A DNA stretch of 51,765 bases, taken from the NCBI GenBank assembly GCA_947038155.1, contig CAMQVH010000019.1, positions 1 through 51,765 on the forward strand. The letters run 5' to 3'. The translations under genes were made by a program, and so were the position numbers. The DNA comes from an uncultured Bacteroides sp. (GTDB lineage Bacteria > Bacteroidota > Bacteroidia > Bacteroidales > Bacteroidaceae). The notes below the pieces were generated by a model. The model ran no database searches. It was not told the origin of the DNA and was given only the letters and a program-made list of their open reading frames with translations. Below are positions 24,672-32,306 of the stretch, in pieces. Each line of letters opens with the position of its first letter. Positions within the stretch are counted from its first letter, which is position 1.

Positions 24672-24707
24672 AAAAAATCCCGGGAACATTCGTTTCCGGG
24701 ATTTTTT
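24672..24707. terminator. bidirectional terminator between rprY and a small membrane protein gene
   Basis: AAAAAATCCCGG and CCGGGATTTTTT form a strong stem with A and T tracts on either side, so it can end transcription from rprY on the plus strand and from the 58-codon gene on the minus strand. Confidence 0.85.
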
Positions 24708-24723
24708 ATTGATTTCTACGAAA

Positions 24724-24900
24724 TTAATCAGCGATCTTCTTATTGATAATGATATAAGAAATGAGTCCCAGTACTACCAGTACTACCGAGGTACCCAGAA
24801 TAGCGTTATTGTTTACATTGCCTGTAAAGGAACAACCCAGCAGGGTAACTACTCCGACCAAGATTAAGATCAATCCCAAGTTCTTTAATAAACCTTTCAT
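24724..24900 (-). CDS. 58-residue two-helix membrane protein
   Basis: The product has two hydrophobic segments, about residues 7-22 (NLGLILILVGVVTLLG) and 34-53 (ILGTSVVLVVLGLISYII), separated by a short polar turn (FTGNVNNN) and ending NKKIAD. The frame is clean, has its own terminator (24672-24707), and a -7-like TATCTTTA on the minus strand at 24994-25001 could drive it. Tiny conserved membrane proteins of this type are frequent in Bacteroides. LGC at residues 21-23 could be a lipobox, but the second helix makes an integral protein more likely. The function is unknown. Confidence 0.75.
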   Translation of the reverse strand: MKGLLKNLGLILILVGVVTLLGCSFTGNVNNNAILGTSVVLVVLGLISYIIINKKIAD

Positions 24901-24980
24901 GTGTGTGTATTTTAATAGATTATTATATTCCAGTCACAAATTAAAGCATAATTCTTTAACGGGCGAAATTATTTAAATAA

Positions 24981-25015
24981 AAAATCCATTATAAAGATAG
25001 GATTTAGTGGATTTT
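24981..25015 (-). terminator. terminator of the MarR-type gene
   Basis: On the minus strand AAAATCC (25015-25009) and GGATTTT (24987-24981) form a 7-bp stem followed by a T tract, about 25 bases after the MarR stop. Confidence 0.6.
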
Positions 25016-25040
25016 ATGATTTAAAGGGTTGTTTCTCTGC

Positions 25041-25487
25041 TTAATCCCTCGTGTTGAAGAATACCTTTTTCAATACTTCTTGTCCGATGCTCAATTCTTC
25101 GAGGGTAATGCCGTGAAGTGCTTCCTTCAAAGTCTGTCCGGCAATGATACGCGCTTTTTCTTCCAGCTCTTTTCCATCTTTGGTGAGATGGATCAGATTG
25201 GTACGGCGATCTTTCTTATCGGAGATGCGTACTACAAGATGCTGCCGTTCCATATTGTCAATCAAACGGGTCATGCTGGGCTTGTCCTTGAAAGTTGCAT
25301 TACACAACTCTTGTTGTGTAACACCGTCTTTTTCCCATAGGAAAATGAGTACGGTCCATTGTTCTGGGCTGATTTCCAGACCGTTCTGACGGAAGTTGCG
25401 GTACAGTTTACGGTTGATTGCCGCAGAAACCTTGCCATTTAATATGGCAAAAATAAGCCGGATGTCGAAGTTAAATTGCTCTATCAT
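25041..25487 (-). CDS. MarR-family transcriptional regulator
   Basis: I chose the ATG at 25487 (MIEQFNFD) rather than an upstream in-frame start that would overlap the promoter. The 148-residue protein is a standard MarR winged helix: dimerisation helices at both ends, recognition region at about 50-75 (GVTQQELCNATFKDKPSMTR) and the wing motif SDKKDRRTNLIHLT (DxRxx signature). Such proteins usually repress genes nearby, including their own. A perfect 14-bp palindrome overlaps its promoter (25505-25518). It is divergent from rpsF. The ligand is unknown. Confidence 0.92.
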   Translation of the reverse strand: MIEQFNFDIRLIFAILNGKVSAAINRKLYRNFRQNGLEISPEQWTVLIFLWEKDGVTQQELCNATFKDKPSMTRLIDNMERQHLVVRISDKKDRRTNLIHLTKDGKELEEKARIIAGQTLKEALHGITLEELSIGQEVLKKVFFNTRD

Positions 25488-25504
25488 GAAATTATTGTTT
25501 AAAC

Positions 25505-25519
25505 AACTTTGCAAAGTTA
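25505..25519 (-). promoter_or_regulatory. MarR-gene promoter overlapped by a 14-bp palindrome
   Basis: AACTTTGCAAAGTT (25505-25518) is a perfect palindrome that contains most of the minus-strand -7 box TAACTTTG (25519-25512). A second short palindrome, GTTTAAAC, adjoins it (25498-25505). A MarR dimer bound here would block its own promoter. The -7 box alone accounts for half of the dyad, so the operator call is tentative. Confidence 0.55.
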
Positions 25520-25569
25520 AACCACTTCGCTGATAATTCCTACATTAGGATATAAAAAAAGATTAAATA

Positions 25570-25600
25570 TTTGTAGTTCAAAATAAATTGCCTAACTTTG
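25570..25600 (+). promoter_or_regulatory. promoter of the rpsF-rpsR-rplI operon
   Basis: TTTG at 25570-25573 and TAACTTTG at 25593-25600 match the Bacteroides consensus with a 19-bp spacer. The leader is about 40 nt. Confidence 0.8.
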
Positions 25601-25647
25601 CACCCGCATTTAAAAATCAAAGATTTATTTATTTAATTAAACGAAGT

Positions 25648-25992
25648 ATGAATCAATACGAAACCGTTTTCATTTTAACTCCCGTTTTGTCTGATGTTCA
25701 GATGAAGGAAGCGGTAGAAAAATTCAAAGGCATCCTTACTGCTGAAGGTGCTGAGATTGTAAATGAAGAGAACTGGGGACTGAAAAAACTGGCTTATCCT
25801 ATCCAGAAGAAGTCAACAGGTTTCTATCAGCTGATTGAGTTCAATGCAGAACCGACTGTAATTGAGAAGTTAGAGCTTAACTTCCGTCGTGATGAGCGCG
25901 TTATCCGTTTCTTGACTTTCAAGCAAGACAAGTACGCTGCTGAATACGCTGCGAAGAGAAGAAGTGTTAAATCAACTAAAAAGGAGGATTAA
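25648..25992 (+). CDS. 30S ribosomal protein bS6
   Basis: The 114-residue product starts at [16 protein letters not shown], the conserved bS6 beginning; an upstream in-frame extension covers the promoter and is rejected. The ferredoxin-like fold is visible ([20 protein letters not shown], then [14 protein letters not shown]). bS6 binds bS18 on the platform of the small subunit. First gene of the operon; its last codons (AAG GAG GAT) double as the Shine-Dalgarno of rpsR. Its own start has no Shine-Dalgarno. Confidence 0.97.
   Translation: MNQYETVFILTPVLSDVQMKEAVEKFKGILTAEGAEIVNEENWGLKKLAYPIQKKSTGFYQLIEFNAEPTVIEKLELNFRRDERVIRFLTFKQDKYAAEYAAKRRSVKSTKKED
25981..25987 (+). promoter_or_regulatory. 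strong Shine-Dalgarno of rpsR
   Basis: AAGGAGG ends 7 bases before the rpsR ATG and lies inside the last codons of rpsF. Bacteroidetes genes normally lack such sites. Strong sites before the genes for bS21 or bS18 have been noted in this phylum and proposed to be regulatory, because bS21, bS18 and bS6 hide the anti-Shine-Dalgarno on the ribosome. Confidence 0.85.
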
Positions 25993-25994
25993 TC

Positions 25995-26267
25995 ATGGCA
26001 CAACAAGTTCAATCAGAAATCAGATATTTAACTCCGCCGTCAGTAGATGTTAAGAAGAAAAAATACTGCCGTTTCAAAAAGAGTGGTATTAAGTATATCG
26101 ACTACAAAGATCCTGAATTCTTGAAGAAATTCTTGAATGAACAAGGAAAAATCCTTCCGCGTCGTATCACAGGTACTTCTTTGAAGTTCCAACGTCGTAT
26201 CGCGCAGGCTGTGAAGAGAGCTCGTCACTTGGCATTGCTGCCTTATGTAACTGACATGATGAAATAA
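25995..26267 (+). CDS. 30S ribosomal protein bS18
   Basis: The 90-residue basic protein has the conserved bS18 core: [20 protein letters not shown] followed by [17 protein letters not shown] and [14 protein letters not shown]. Length and start are normal. It starts 2 bp after the rpsF stop and uses the AAGGAGG at 25981-25987. In Bacteroidetes ribosomes bS18 helps cover the 16S anti-Shine-Dalgarno, so this site could let bS18 adjust its own synthesis. Confidence 0.97.
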   Translation: MAQQVQSEIRYLTPPSVDVKKKKYCRFKKSGIKYIDYKDPEFLKKFLNEQGKILPRRITGTSLKFQRRIAQAVKRARHLALLPYVTDMMK

Positions 26268-26268
26268 G

Positions 26269-26275
26269 AAGGAGG
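26269..26275 (+). promoter_or_regulatory. strong Shine-Dalgarno of rplI
   Basis: AAGGAGG ends 6 bases before the rplI ATG in the 14-bp gap after rpsR. It is the second strong site in this operon, and unusual because bL9 has no part in covering the anti-Shine-Dalgarno. Confidence 0.8.
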
Positions 26276-26281
26276 AAAAGT

Positions 26282-26725
26282 ATGGAAATTATATTGAAAG
26301 AAGACATCGTAAACTTGGGTTATAAGAACGATATCGTAAACGTGAAATCCGGATACGGTCGTAATTATCTGATCCCGACTGGAAAAGCTATCATCGCTTC
26401 TCCTTCTGCAAAGAAAATGTTGGCTGAAGAACTGAAGCAGCGTGCTCACAAACTTGAGAAAATCAAGAAGGATGCTGAAGCTGTTGCTGCTAAGTTGGAA
26501 GGCGTTACTTTGACTATTGCAACTAAAGTTAGCTCAACCGGTACTATCTTTGGTTCTGTTGGTAATATTCAGATTGCTGAAGCATTGGCTAAATTGGGTC
26601 ACGAAATCGACAGAAAGATCATCGTTGTAAAAGATGCTGTGAAAGAAGTTGGTAACTACAAAGCTATAGTTAAACTTCACAAAGAAATTTCGGTAGAAAT
26701 TCCTTTCGAGGTAGTTGCTGAATAA
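26282..26725 (+). CDS. 50S ribosomal protein bL9
   Basis: The 147-residue protein shows the bL9 N-domain signature (MEIILKEDIVNLGYKNDIVN, GYGRNYLIPTGKAI), the long connecting helix (about 45-75) and the C-domain (SVGNIQIAEALAKLGHEIDR). Length is normal. It ends the operon, followed by a terminator at 26749. Confidence 0.97.
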   Translation: MEIILKEDIVNLGYKNDIVNVKSGYGRNYLIPTGKAIIASPSAKKMLAEELKQRAHKLEKIKKDAEAVAAKLEGVTLTIATKVSSTGTIFGSVGNIQIAEALAKLGHEIDRKIIVVKDAVKEVGNYKAIVKLHKEISVEIPFEVVAE

Positions 26726-26748
26726 GAGCAAATTTACTTCAATATATG

Positions 26749-26785
26749 AAAAGCGATTTGTTCTAATGAATAAATCGCTTTTTTG
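26749..26785 (+). terminator. terminator of the rpsF-rpsR-rplI operon
   Basis: AAAAGCGATTT and AAATCGCTTTT form an 11-bp stem followed by T residues, 25 bases after the rplI stop. Confidence 0.85.
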
Positions 26786-26802
26786 TTTTCCTTGTTAATA
26801 TT

Positions 26803-28467
26803 ATGAAACTCAAATGTTGTTTTCTGAAGAAGAGGTTTTGGTTTCTGCTGATTATTTTAGGGATTGGCGGTACTCTCTATGCAAATAATGAATTGAAACT
26901 ACTGACCGACTCTTTGCGTAGGGTGATAGATGAAAAACATATTTTTGTTCAAAAAAAAGAGGATAGAATCGATAGGATAAAGTGTATGTTGAAAAGTCCC
27001 GGTTTGACGCTTGAAGGAAAATATAAAATCAACCTCCGTTTATACGACGAATATAAGAAGTTTCATATCGATTCCGCCATTCATTATGTAGAAGATAATA
27101 TTGAAATCTCCCGTAAACTAAATAAATCTTATTTGACGACTCAGTCATCTTTACATTTGAGCCTTCTGTATTCAATGTGTGGTAGATTTAGAGAGGCGGA
27201 AATGATACTAAAAGGTATAGACTCTTCCTCACTACCTAAAGATTTGTTGATTGCTTACTATGAAACTTATTCAAGTTTTTGGGGACATTATTCTATTTCG
27301 GTTGCTAACAATATTTACGGACAACAGCAGGCGGCTTATCAGGATTCACTGATTGCTCTCATCGATCATACTTCTTTAGGTTATAAAATGTCTCGAGCAT
27401 CTTGTTATATATGGAGAGATACCTTGAGGTCGAAAGAGATTTTTAAGGAACTATTGGAGATTGAAGAGGTGGGAACACCTAACTATGCTATGATTACTCA
27501 TTCATACTCCAGGTTGTGCAGACATCAAAAAAAATATGATGAAGAAAAGAAATACTTGATATTATCAGCTATTGCCGATATACGGAATGCCACGAGAGAG
27601 AATGCTTCTTTACAAAATCTCGCATTGATACACTATGAAGAGAAGAAATTGGCAGATGCTTTTAAATTTACCCAGTCTGCTATTGATGATGTCATTTCTT
27701 CGGGAATTCATTTTAGGGCAATTGAAATTTATAAGTTCAATTCTATCATTAATACTGCTTATCAGACAGAGCAGTCTAGATCAAGATCAAATCTGACCAC
27801 TTTTCTTATTTCTACGAGTATTATCCTATTTCTTTTAGTCTTACTCGTGATATGTATCTATATTCAGATGAAGAAGATATTGAAGATTAAGCGGGCATTG
27901 GTACAAAGTAATCAGGAACTTTTAAGACTGAATGATAAGCTGAACAATATTAATAATCAACTGAATGATACGAATAATCAGTTGTATGAGATTAGCAATG
28001 TGAAAGAGCATTATATTGCAGAATTCTTTGATGTGTGTTTTAGCTATATCAGTAAGATGGAGAAATATCAGAATGTACTATATAAGTATGCGATCAATAA
28101 ATACTACGATGAATTAATTAAGAAATTGAAATCTTCTGCGCTTGTCGATGAAGAACTGACCGCTTTGTATGCCCGTTTTGATAAAGTATTTTTAGGGTTA
28201 TATCCTACTTTTGTCGCAGATTTTAATGCTTTATTGAAAGATGGTGAGCAAATTGTTCTGAAATCGGACGCATTGTTGAATAGGGAACTTCGTATTTATG
28301 CCCTGTTACGATTGGGAATCACGGACAGTGGCAAGATTGCTAACTTTCTCCGGTGCTCTACAAGTACGGTTTATAACTATCGCACACGAATGAGAAATAA
28401 GGCGGCAGTCGACAGGGATGAATTTGAGAATGAAATTATGAAAATAAATTCAACCCAAGAGAAATGA
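26803..28467 (+). CDS. membrane-anchored DUF6377 regulator with TPR-like sensor and C-terminal HTH
   Basis: The 554-residue protein has an N-terminal hydrophobic signal or anchor (about 12-27), a periplasmic alpha-helical region with TPR-like repeats (about 30-320), one transmembrane helix at about 334-356 (FLISTSIILFLLVLLVICIY), a coiled coil at about 362-400 with repeating NNQLND-type segments, then a cytosolic domain ending in a helix-turn-helix at about 510-540 (SGKIANFLRCSTSTVYNYRT). It has no kinase or receiver domain. The layout implies a one-component sensor that carries a signal across the inner membrane to DNA. It lies directly upstream of the 3-keto-glycoside operon on the same strand and probably controls it; that is inferred from position. 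Confidence 0.85.
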   Translation: MKLKCCFLKKRFWFLLIILGIGGTLYANNELKLLTDSLRRVIDEKHIFVQKKEDRIDRIKCMLKSPGLTLEGKYKINLRLYDEYKKFHIDSAIHYVEDNIEISRKLNKSYLTTQSSLHLSLLYSMCGRFREAEMILKGIDSSSLPKDLLIAYYETYSSFWGHYSISVANNIYGQQQAAYQDSLIALIDHTSLGYKMSRASCYIWRDTLRSKEIFKELLEIEEVGTPNYAMITHSYSRLCRHQKKYDEEKKYLILSAIADIRNATRENASLQNLALIHYEEKKLADAFKFTQSAIDDVISSGIHFRAIEIYKFNSIINTAYQTEQSRSRSNLTTFLISTSIILFLLVLLVICIYIQMKKILKIKRALVQSNQELLRLNDKLNNINNQLNDTNNQLYEISNVKEHYIAEFFDVCFSYISKMEKYQNVLYKYAINKYYDELIKKLKSSALVDEELTALYARFDKVFLGLYPTFVADFNALLKDGEQIVLKSDALLNRELRIYALLRLGITDSGKIANFLRCSTSTVYNYRTRMRNKAAVDRDEFENEIMKINSTQEK

Positions 28468-28524
28468 TTGTTGTTATAAAGAAAAAAAGATTCCAAATCA
28501 TCTACATTTTTTAGATCTTCTTGA

Positions 28525-28567
28525 AAGGTTAAATGTCTATATAATAGATGTTTAACCTTATTTTTTA
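28525..28567 (+). terminator. terminator after the DUF6377 regulator
   Basis: AAGGTTAAA and TTTAACCTT enclose a second short stem (TCTAT / ATAGA), with a T tract at 28561-28566. It separates the regulator transcript from the operon that follows. Confidence 0.85.
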
Positions 28568-28612
28568 TCTACATAAAGTTATCTAAACCGAATAAAACGT
28601 TGTTTATTTGGC

Positions 28613-28620
28613 TAGTTTTG
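28613..28620 (+). promoter_or_regulatory. -7 box of the 3-keto-glycoside operon
   Basis: TAGTTTTG fits TAnnTTTG and lies about 82 bases before the first start codon. I see no TTTG at the right -33 position, which suits an activator-dependent promoter. Confidence 0.55.
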
Positions 28621-28701
28621 CAGTATCGGTTTTCGGTTTATCTGCCGGATGGCGGGAATTGATAACCTATTGATTTTTTGTACTTAAATTTACTATGTTT
28701 T

Positions 28702-29814
28702 ATGGACACGCAATCTTCAGTAGACACAAAAGTTAAGGTCGGTATTATCGGTTTCGGTAGAATGGGACGATTCTATTGGGAAGCGATGCGAAAAAGTAGG
28801 CGATGGGATATTGCTTATATTTGTGATACTAATCCGGAATCGCGTCAGTTGGCTAAGGCACTATCTCCGGAATCTCGTATAGTAGAAGACAATCAATGTA
28901 TTTTTGAGGATGAGAGTGTGCAAGTTGTCGGACTTTTCACTTTGGCGGATTCACGAATGGGACAAATAGAAAAGGCTATTCGTTACGGAAAACATATTAT
29001 TTCAGAAAAACCTGTCGCAGATACAATGGAGAATGAGTGGAAGGTTGTGGAGATGACGGAAAACTCAAATCTTATTTCTACCGTGAACTTATATTTGCGT
29101 AATTCCTGGTATCATAATCTGATGAAGGAATATATCCAAGAGGGAGAAATAGGAGAATTGGCTATTATTCGTATTTGCCATATGACTCCCGGACTGGTAC
29201 CAGGCGAAGGTCATGAATATGAAGGTCCGGCTTTTCATGACTGTGGAATGCATTATGTAGACATAACCCGTTGGTATGCCGGTTGCGATTATCGGACATG
29301 GAATGCACAAGGGGTGAATATGTGGAACTATAAAGACCCTTGGTGGGTGCAATGTCACGGTACTTTTCAGAATGGCGTAGTCTTTGACATTACCCAAGGC
29401 TTTGTTTATGGACAACTATCGAAAGATCAGATACATAATTCATACGTAGATATAATCGGAACGAAAGGGGTGGTGCGCATGACACACGATTTTAATACTG
29501 CTGTTGTTGATTTGCACGGGGTGAATCAGACACTCCGAGTAGAAAAACCTTTTGGTGGGAAGAATATAGACATACTATGTGACTTGTTTGCGGATTCGGT
29601 AATAACAGGACAACGTAACCCCCGTTTGCCGTTAATGCGTGATTCAGCTATTGCGTCCGAATATGCATGGACGTTCTTGAAAGATACGCGTGCTCACGAT
29701 CTGCCGGCTATCGGCAACTTGCGCACATTGGAACAAATCCGTGAACGGAGAAGAAATATGAAAAATGGATATGGATTGCTACATAGTAACCTTCCACAAA
29801 TAACGAACCCTTAA
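28702..29814 (+). CDS. Gfo/Idh/MocA-family oxidoreductase
   Basis: The 370-residue protein begins at MDTQSSVDTKVK. A TTG start 24 bases upstream is possible but unneeded. It has the Rossmann motif GIIGFGRMGRFY, the family EKP motif (HIISEKPVADTM) with the active-site Lys, and a C-terminal alpha/beta domain with HDCGMHYVDITRWY supplying the catalytic His. There is no signal peptide, so it is cytosolic. It is an NAD(P)-dependent sugar or sugar-acid dehydrogenase. In this operon it most likely oxidises or reduces at C3 of a glycoside or of the released sugar. It starts the four-gene set; the gap to the next gene is 11 bp. Confidence 0.88.
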   Translation: MDTQSSVDTKVKVGIIGFGRMGRFYWEAMRKSRRWDIAYICDTNPESRQLAKALSPESRIVEDNQCIFEDESVQVVGLFTLADSRMGQIEKAIRYGKHIISEKPVADTMENEWKVVEMTENSNLISTVNLYLRNSWYHNLMKEYIQEGEIGELAIIRICHMTPGLVPGEGHEYEGPAFHDCGMHYVDITRWYAGCDYRTWNAQGVNMWNYKDPWWVQCHGTFQNGVVFDITQGFVYGQLSKDQIHNSYVDIIGTKGVVRMTHDFNTAVVDLHGVNQTLRVEKPFGGKNIDILCDLFADSVITGQRNPRLPLMRDSAIASEYAWTFLKDTRAHDLPAIGNLRTLEQIRERRRNMKNGYGLLHSNLPQITNP

Positions 29815-29825
29815 AATAAATAATT

Positions 29826-31313
29826 ATGTCAGACATTTCGAGGAGAGATTTTCTCAAAACGGGCGCTATGGCCTTGGCAGGCATTACTATCGCTCCGAGT
29901 TCTATTTTAGGAATGAGCCATGGGCATGTGGCTCCCAGTGATAAATTAAATCTTGCTGCTGTGGGTATTGGCGGCATAGGACATGCCAATATCAATAAAG
30001 TGAAGGGTACGGAAAACATTGTGGCTCTTTGCGATGTGGACTGGAAATATGCAAAAGGTGTGTTTGACGAATTCCCGAAAGCGAAGAAATATTGGGATTA
30101 TCGTAAGATGTACGATGAAATGGATAAATCTATTGATGGGGTCATTATTGCTACTGCCGACCATACTCATGCTATTATCACTGCTGATGCGATGACAATG
30201 GGCAAGCACGTATTCTGTCAGAAACCGTTGACTCACTCTGTTTATGAGTCCCGTTTGTTGACTAAGTTGGCTGCTTCGACCGGTGTTGCCACTCAGATGG
30301 GTAATCAGGGAGCCTCCGACGAAGGTACGGATTTGGTTTGTGAATGGATATGGAACGGTGAAATAGGTGAAGTGACTAAGGTGGAATGTGCTACTGACCG
30401 TCCTATCTGGCCGCAAGGACTGAATGCTCCTGAAAAGGCCGACCGTATCCCTAGTACATTGAATTGGGATTTGTTTACCGGTCCGGCTAAGTTGAATCCG
30501 TATAATGAGATTTATCATCCTTGGAACTGGCGCGGATGGTGGGATTATGGAACAGGTGCGTTGGGTGACATGGCTTGTCACATCCTGCATCAACCGTTCA
30601 GAGCTTTGAAACTGGGTTATCCTACTAAGGTAGAAGGTTCTTCTACGTTGTTGCTGAGTGCTTGTGCTCCGCAGGCTCAACATGTGAAAATGATTTTCCC
30701 AGCCCGTGACAATATGCCGAAAGTGGCGATGCCGGAAGTTGAAATCCATTGGTATGACGGTGGTATGATGCCCGAACGGCCGAAGGGATTTCCGCAAGGT
30801 AAACAACTGATGCAGAGTGGCGGTGGCTTGACTATTTTCCACGGAACAAAAGATACTTTGATTTGCGGATGTTATGGACAGAATCCTTGGCTGCTTTCCG
30901 GTCGTAAGCCTAATGCTCCGAAAGTTTGCCGCCGTGTGCCTAATGCCATGAATGGTGGTCACGAAATGGACTGGGTACGTGCTTGTAAAGAAGACAAGTC
31001 AAGTCGTATCATGACTAAATCTGACTTTTCCGAAGCAGGACCAATGAATGAAATGGTAGTAATGGGAGTATTGGCTATCCGTCTGCAAGCTTTGAACAAG
31101 ACTTTGGAATGGGACGGTGCTAATATGTGTTTTACCAACATCGGTGATAATGAAACTATCCGGACTTGTATAAAAGATGGCTTCAAGATTCATGACGGTC
31201 ATCCTACTTTCGACAAGACTTGGACAGAGCCGGTGAATGCGAAACAATTCGCAGCCGAACTGGTGAAACACAACTATCGTGAAGGCTGGAGACTGCCTGA
31301 TATGCCAAGATAA
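29826..31313 (+). CDS. Tat-exported Gfo/Idh/MocA oxidoreductase (glycoside 3-dehydrogenase candidate)
   Basis: The 495-residue protein opens with a twin-arginine signal (SRRDFLKTGAMALAG), so it should be exported folded, with cofactor, to the periplasm. Then come the Rossmann motif (AVGIGGIGHANINK), the EKP-type motif in the form FCQKPLTHSVYE, and a large catalytic domain (NWRGWWDYGTGALGDMACH, with His near the active site). Proteins of this branch in Bacteroides gene sets like this one oxidise glycosides to 3-keto-glycosides. It lies between the cytosolic dehydrogenase and a DUF1080 protein. Reaction direction and specificity are inferred from published work on homologues. Confidence 0.88.
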   Translation: MSDISRRDFLKTGAMALAGITIAPSSILGMSHGHVAPSDKLNLAAVGIGGIGHANINKVKGTENIVALCDVDWKYAKGVFDEFPKAKKYWDYRKMYDEMDKSIDGVIIATADHTHAIITADAMTMGKHVFCQKPLTHSVYESRLLTKLAASTGVATQMGNQGASDEGTDLVCEWIWNGEIGEVTKVECATDRPIWPQGLNAPEKADRIPSTLNWDLFTGPAKLNPYNEIYHPWNWRGWWDYGTGALGDMACHILHQPFRALKLGYPTKVEGSSTLLLSACAPQAQHVKMIFPARDNMPKVAMPEVEIHWYDGGMMPERPKGFPQGKQLMQSGGGLTIFHGTKDTLICGCYGQNPWLLSGRKPNAPKVCRRVPNAMNGGHEMDWVRACKEDKSSRIMTKSDFSEAGPMNEMVVMGVLAIRLQALNKTLEWDGANMCFTNIGDNETIRTCIKDGFKIHDGHPTFDKTWTEPVNAKQFAAELVKHNYREGWRLPDMPR

Positions 31314-31347
31314 GAAGAATAACTTAATCAAATAACAGAATAATATC

Positions 31348-32217
31348 ATGAAAAAAGTATTTTATCCTTTGGCTTGTTGCCTGGTTGCGGGAGTTTTCAC
31401 TTCTTGTGGTGGTCAGAAAGCCGGAAATGCTCAAGGCGAGCAGACATCAGACAAGGTTGCATTGTCTTATTCAAAATCATTGAAAGCAGTGGAAGCAGAC
31501 AGCTTGAATTTACTTGTTGATAAGGATGGTTACATTACTATCTTCGACGGTGAAACGTTTAACGGATGGCGTGGTTATGGTAAGGATCGTGTTCCTTCTA
31601 AGTGGACAATCGAAGATGGTTGCATCAAATTCAACGGAACCGGTGGCGGTGAAGCACAGGACGGTGACGGTGGCGACCTGATTTTTGCTCACAAGTTTAA
31701 AAACTTCGAACTGGAGATGGAGTGGAAAGTTTCTAAAGGTGGTAACTCCGGTATCTTCTATTTAGCTCAGGAAGTTACATCGAAAGATAAAGACGGTAAT
31801 GATGTGCTTGAACCTATTTATATTTCCGCACCCGAATATCAGGTGTTGGACAATGCCAATCATCCGGATGCAAAATTGGGTAAGGATGGTAACCGTCAGT
31901 CAGCTTCTCTGTATGATATGATTCCGGCTGTTCCTCAAAACTCTAAACCGTTCGGTGAATGGAATAAAGCAAAGATTATGGTTTATAAAGGCACGGTGGT
32001 TCATGGACAAAACGATGAAAACGTGTTGGAATATCACTTGTGGACAAAACAGTGGACAGATATGTTGCAGGCAAGCAAGTTTAGCGAAGACAAATGGCCT
32101 TTGGCATTTGAATTGTTGAACAATTGCGGTGGCGAAAACCATGAAGGATTTATCGGATTGCAAGATCATGGTGATGACGTTTGGTTCCGCAATATCCGTG
32201 TGAAGATTTTAGATTGA
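31348..32217 (+). CDS. DUF1080 lipoprotein (3-keto-glycoside hydrolase / 3-keto-glucal hydratase family)
   Basis: The 289-residue product has a lipoprotein signal (AGVFTSC, Cys near residue 20) and a DUF1080 concanavalin-like domain at about 60-288. Recognisable parts are ITIFDGETFNGWRGYG, NFELEMEWKVSKGGNSGIFY, EYQVLDNANHPDA and the closing FIGLQDHGDDVWFRNIRV. The family is now known to act on 3-keto sugars, hydrolysing 3-keto-glycosides or hydrating the 3-keto-2-hydroxyglucal made by elimination. Its position after the Tat-exported dehydrogenase supports that role in the periplasm. Confidence 0.9.
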   Translation: MKKVFYPLACCLVAGVFTSCGGQKAGNAQGEQTSDKVALSYSKSLKAVEADSLNLLVDKDGYITIFDGETFNGWRGYGKDRVPSKWTIEDGCIKFNGTGGGEAQDGDGGDLIFAHKFKNFELEMEWKVSKGGNSGIFYLAQEVTSKDKDGNDVLEPIYISAPEYQVLDNANHPDAKLGKDGNRQSASLYDMIPAVPQNSKPFGEWNKAKIMVYKGTVVHGQNDENVLEYHLWTKQWTDMLQASKFSEDKWPLAFELLNNCGGENHEGFIGLQDHGDDVWFRNIRVKILD

Positions 32218-32232
32218 TTTCACTAACTAACC

Positions 32233-32278
32233 ACAGCTTTCACGGGTAAATGAGGATTTGTTTACTTGTGGAAGCTGT
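32233..32278 (+). promoter_or_regulatory. 18-bp intercistronic RNA hairpin
   Basis: ACAGCTTTCACGGGTAAA (32233-32250) pairs with TTTACTTGTGGAAGCTGT (32261-32278) without a bulge, through 15 Watson-Crick and 3 G-U pairs around a 10-nt loop. The G-U pairs favour a structure in the plus-strand mRNA. No good T tract follows, so it is more likely a processing or stability element than a full terminator. It lies in the 89-bp gap before the last gene of the operon. Confidence 0.7.
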
Positions 32279-32306
32279 ATATTTTATAACTCCTGATATC
32301 TATTAT

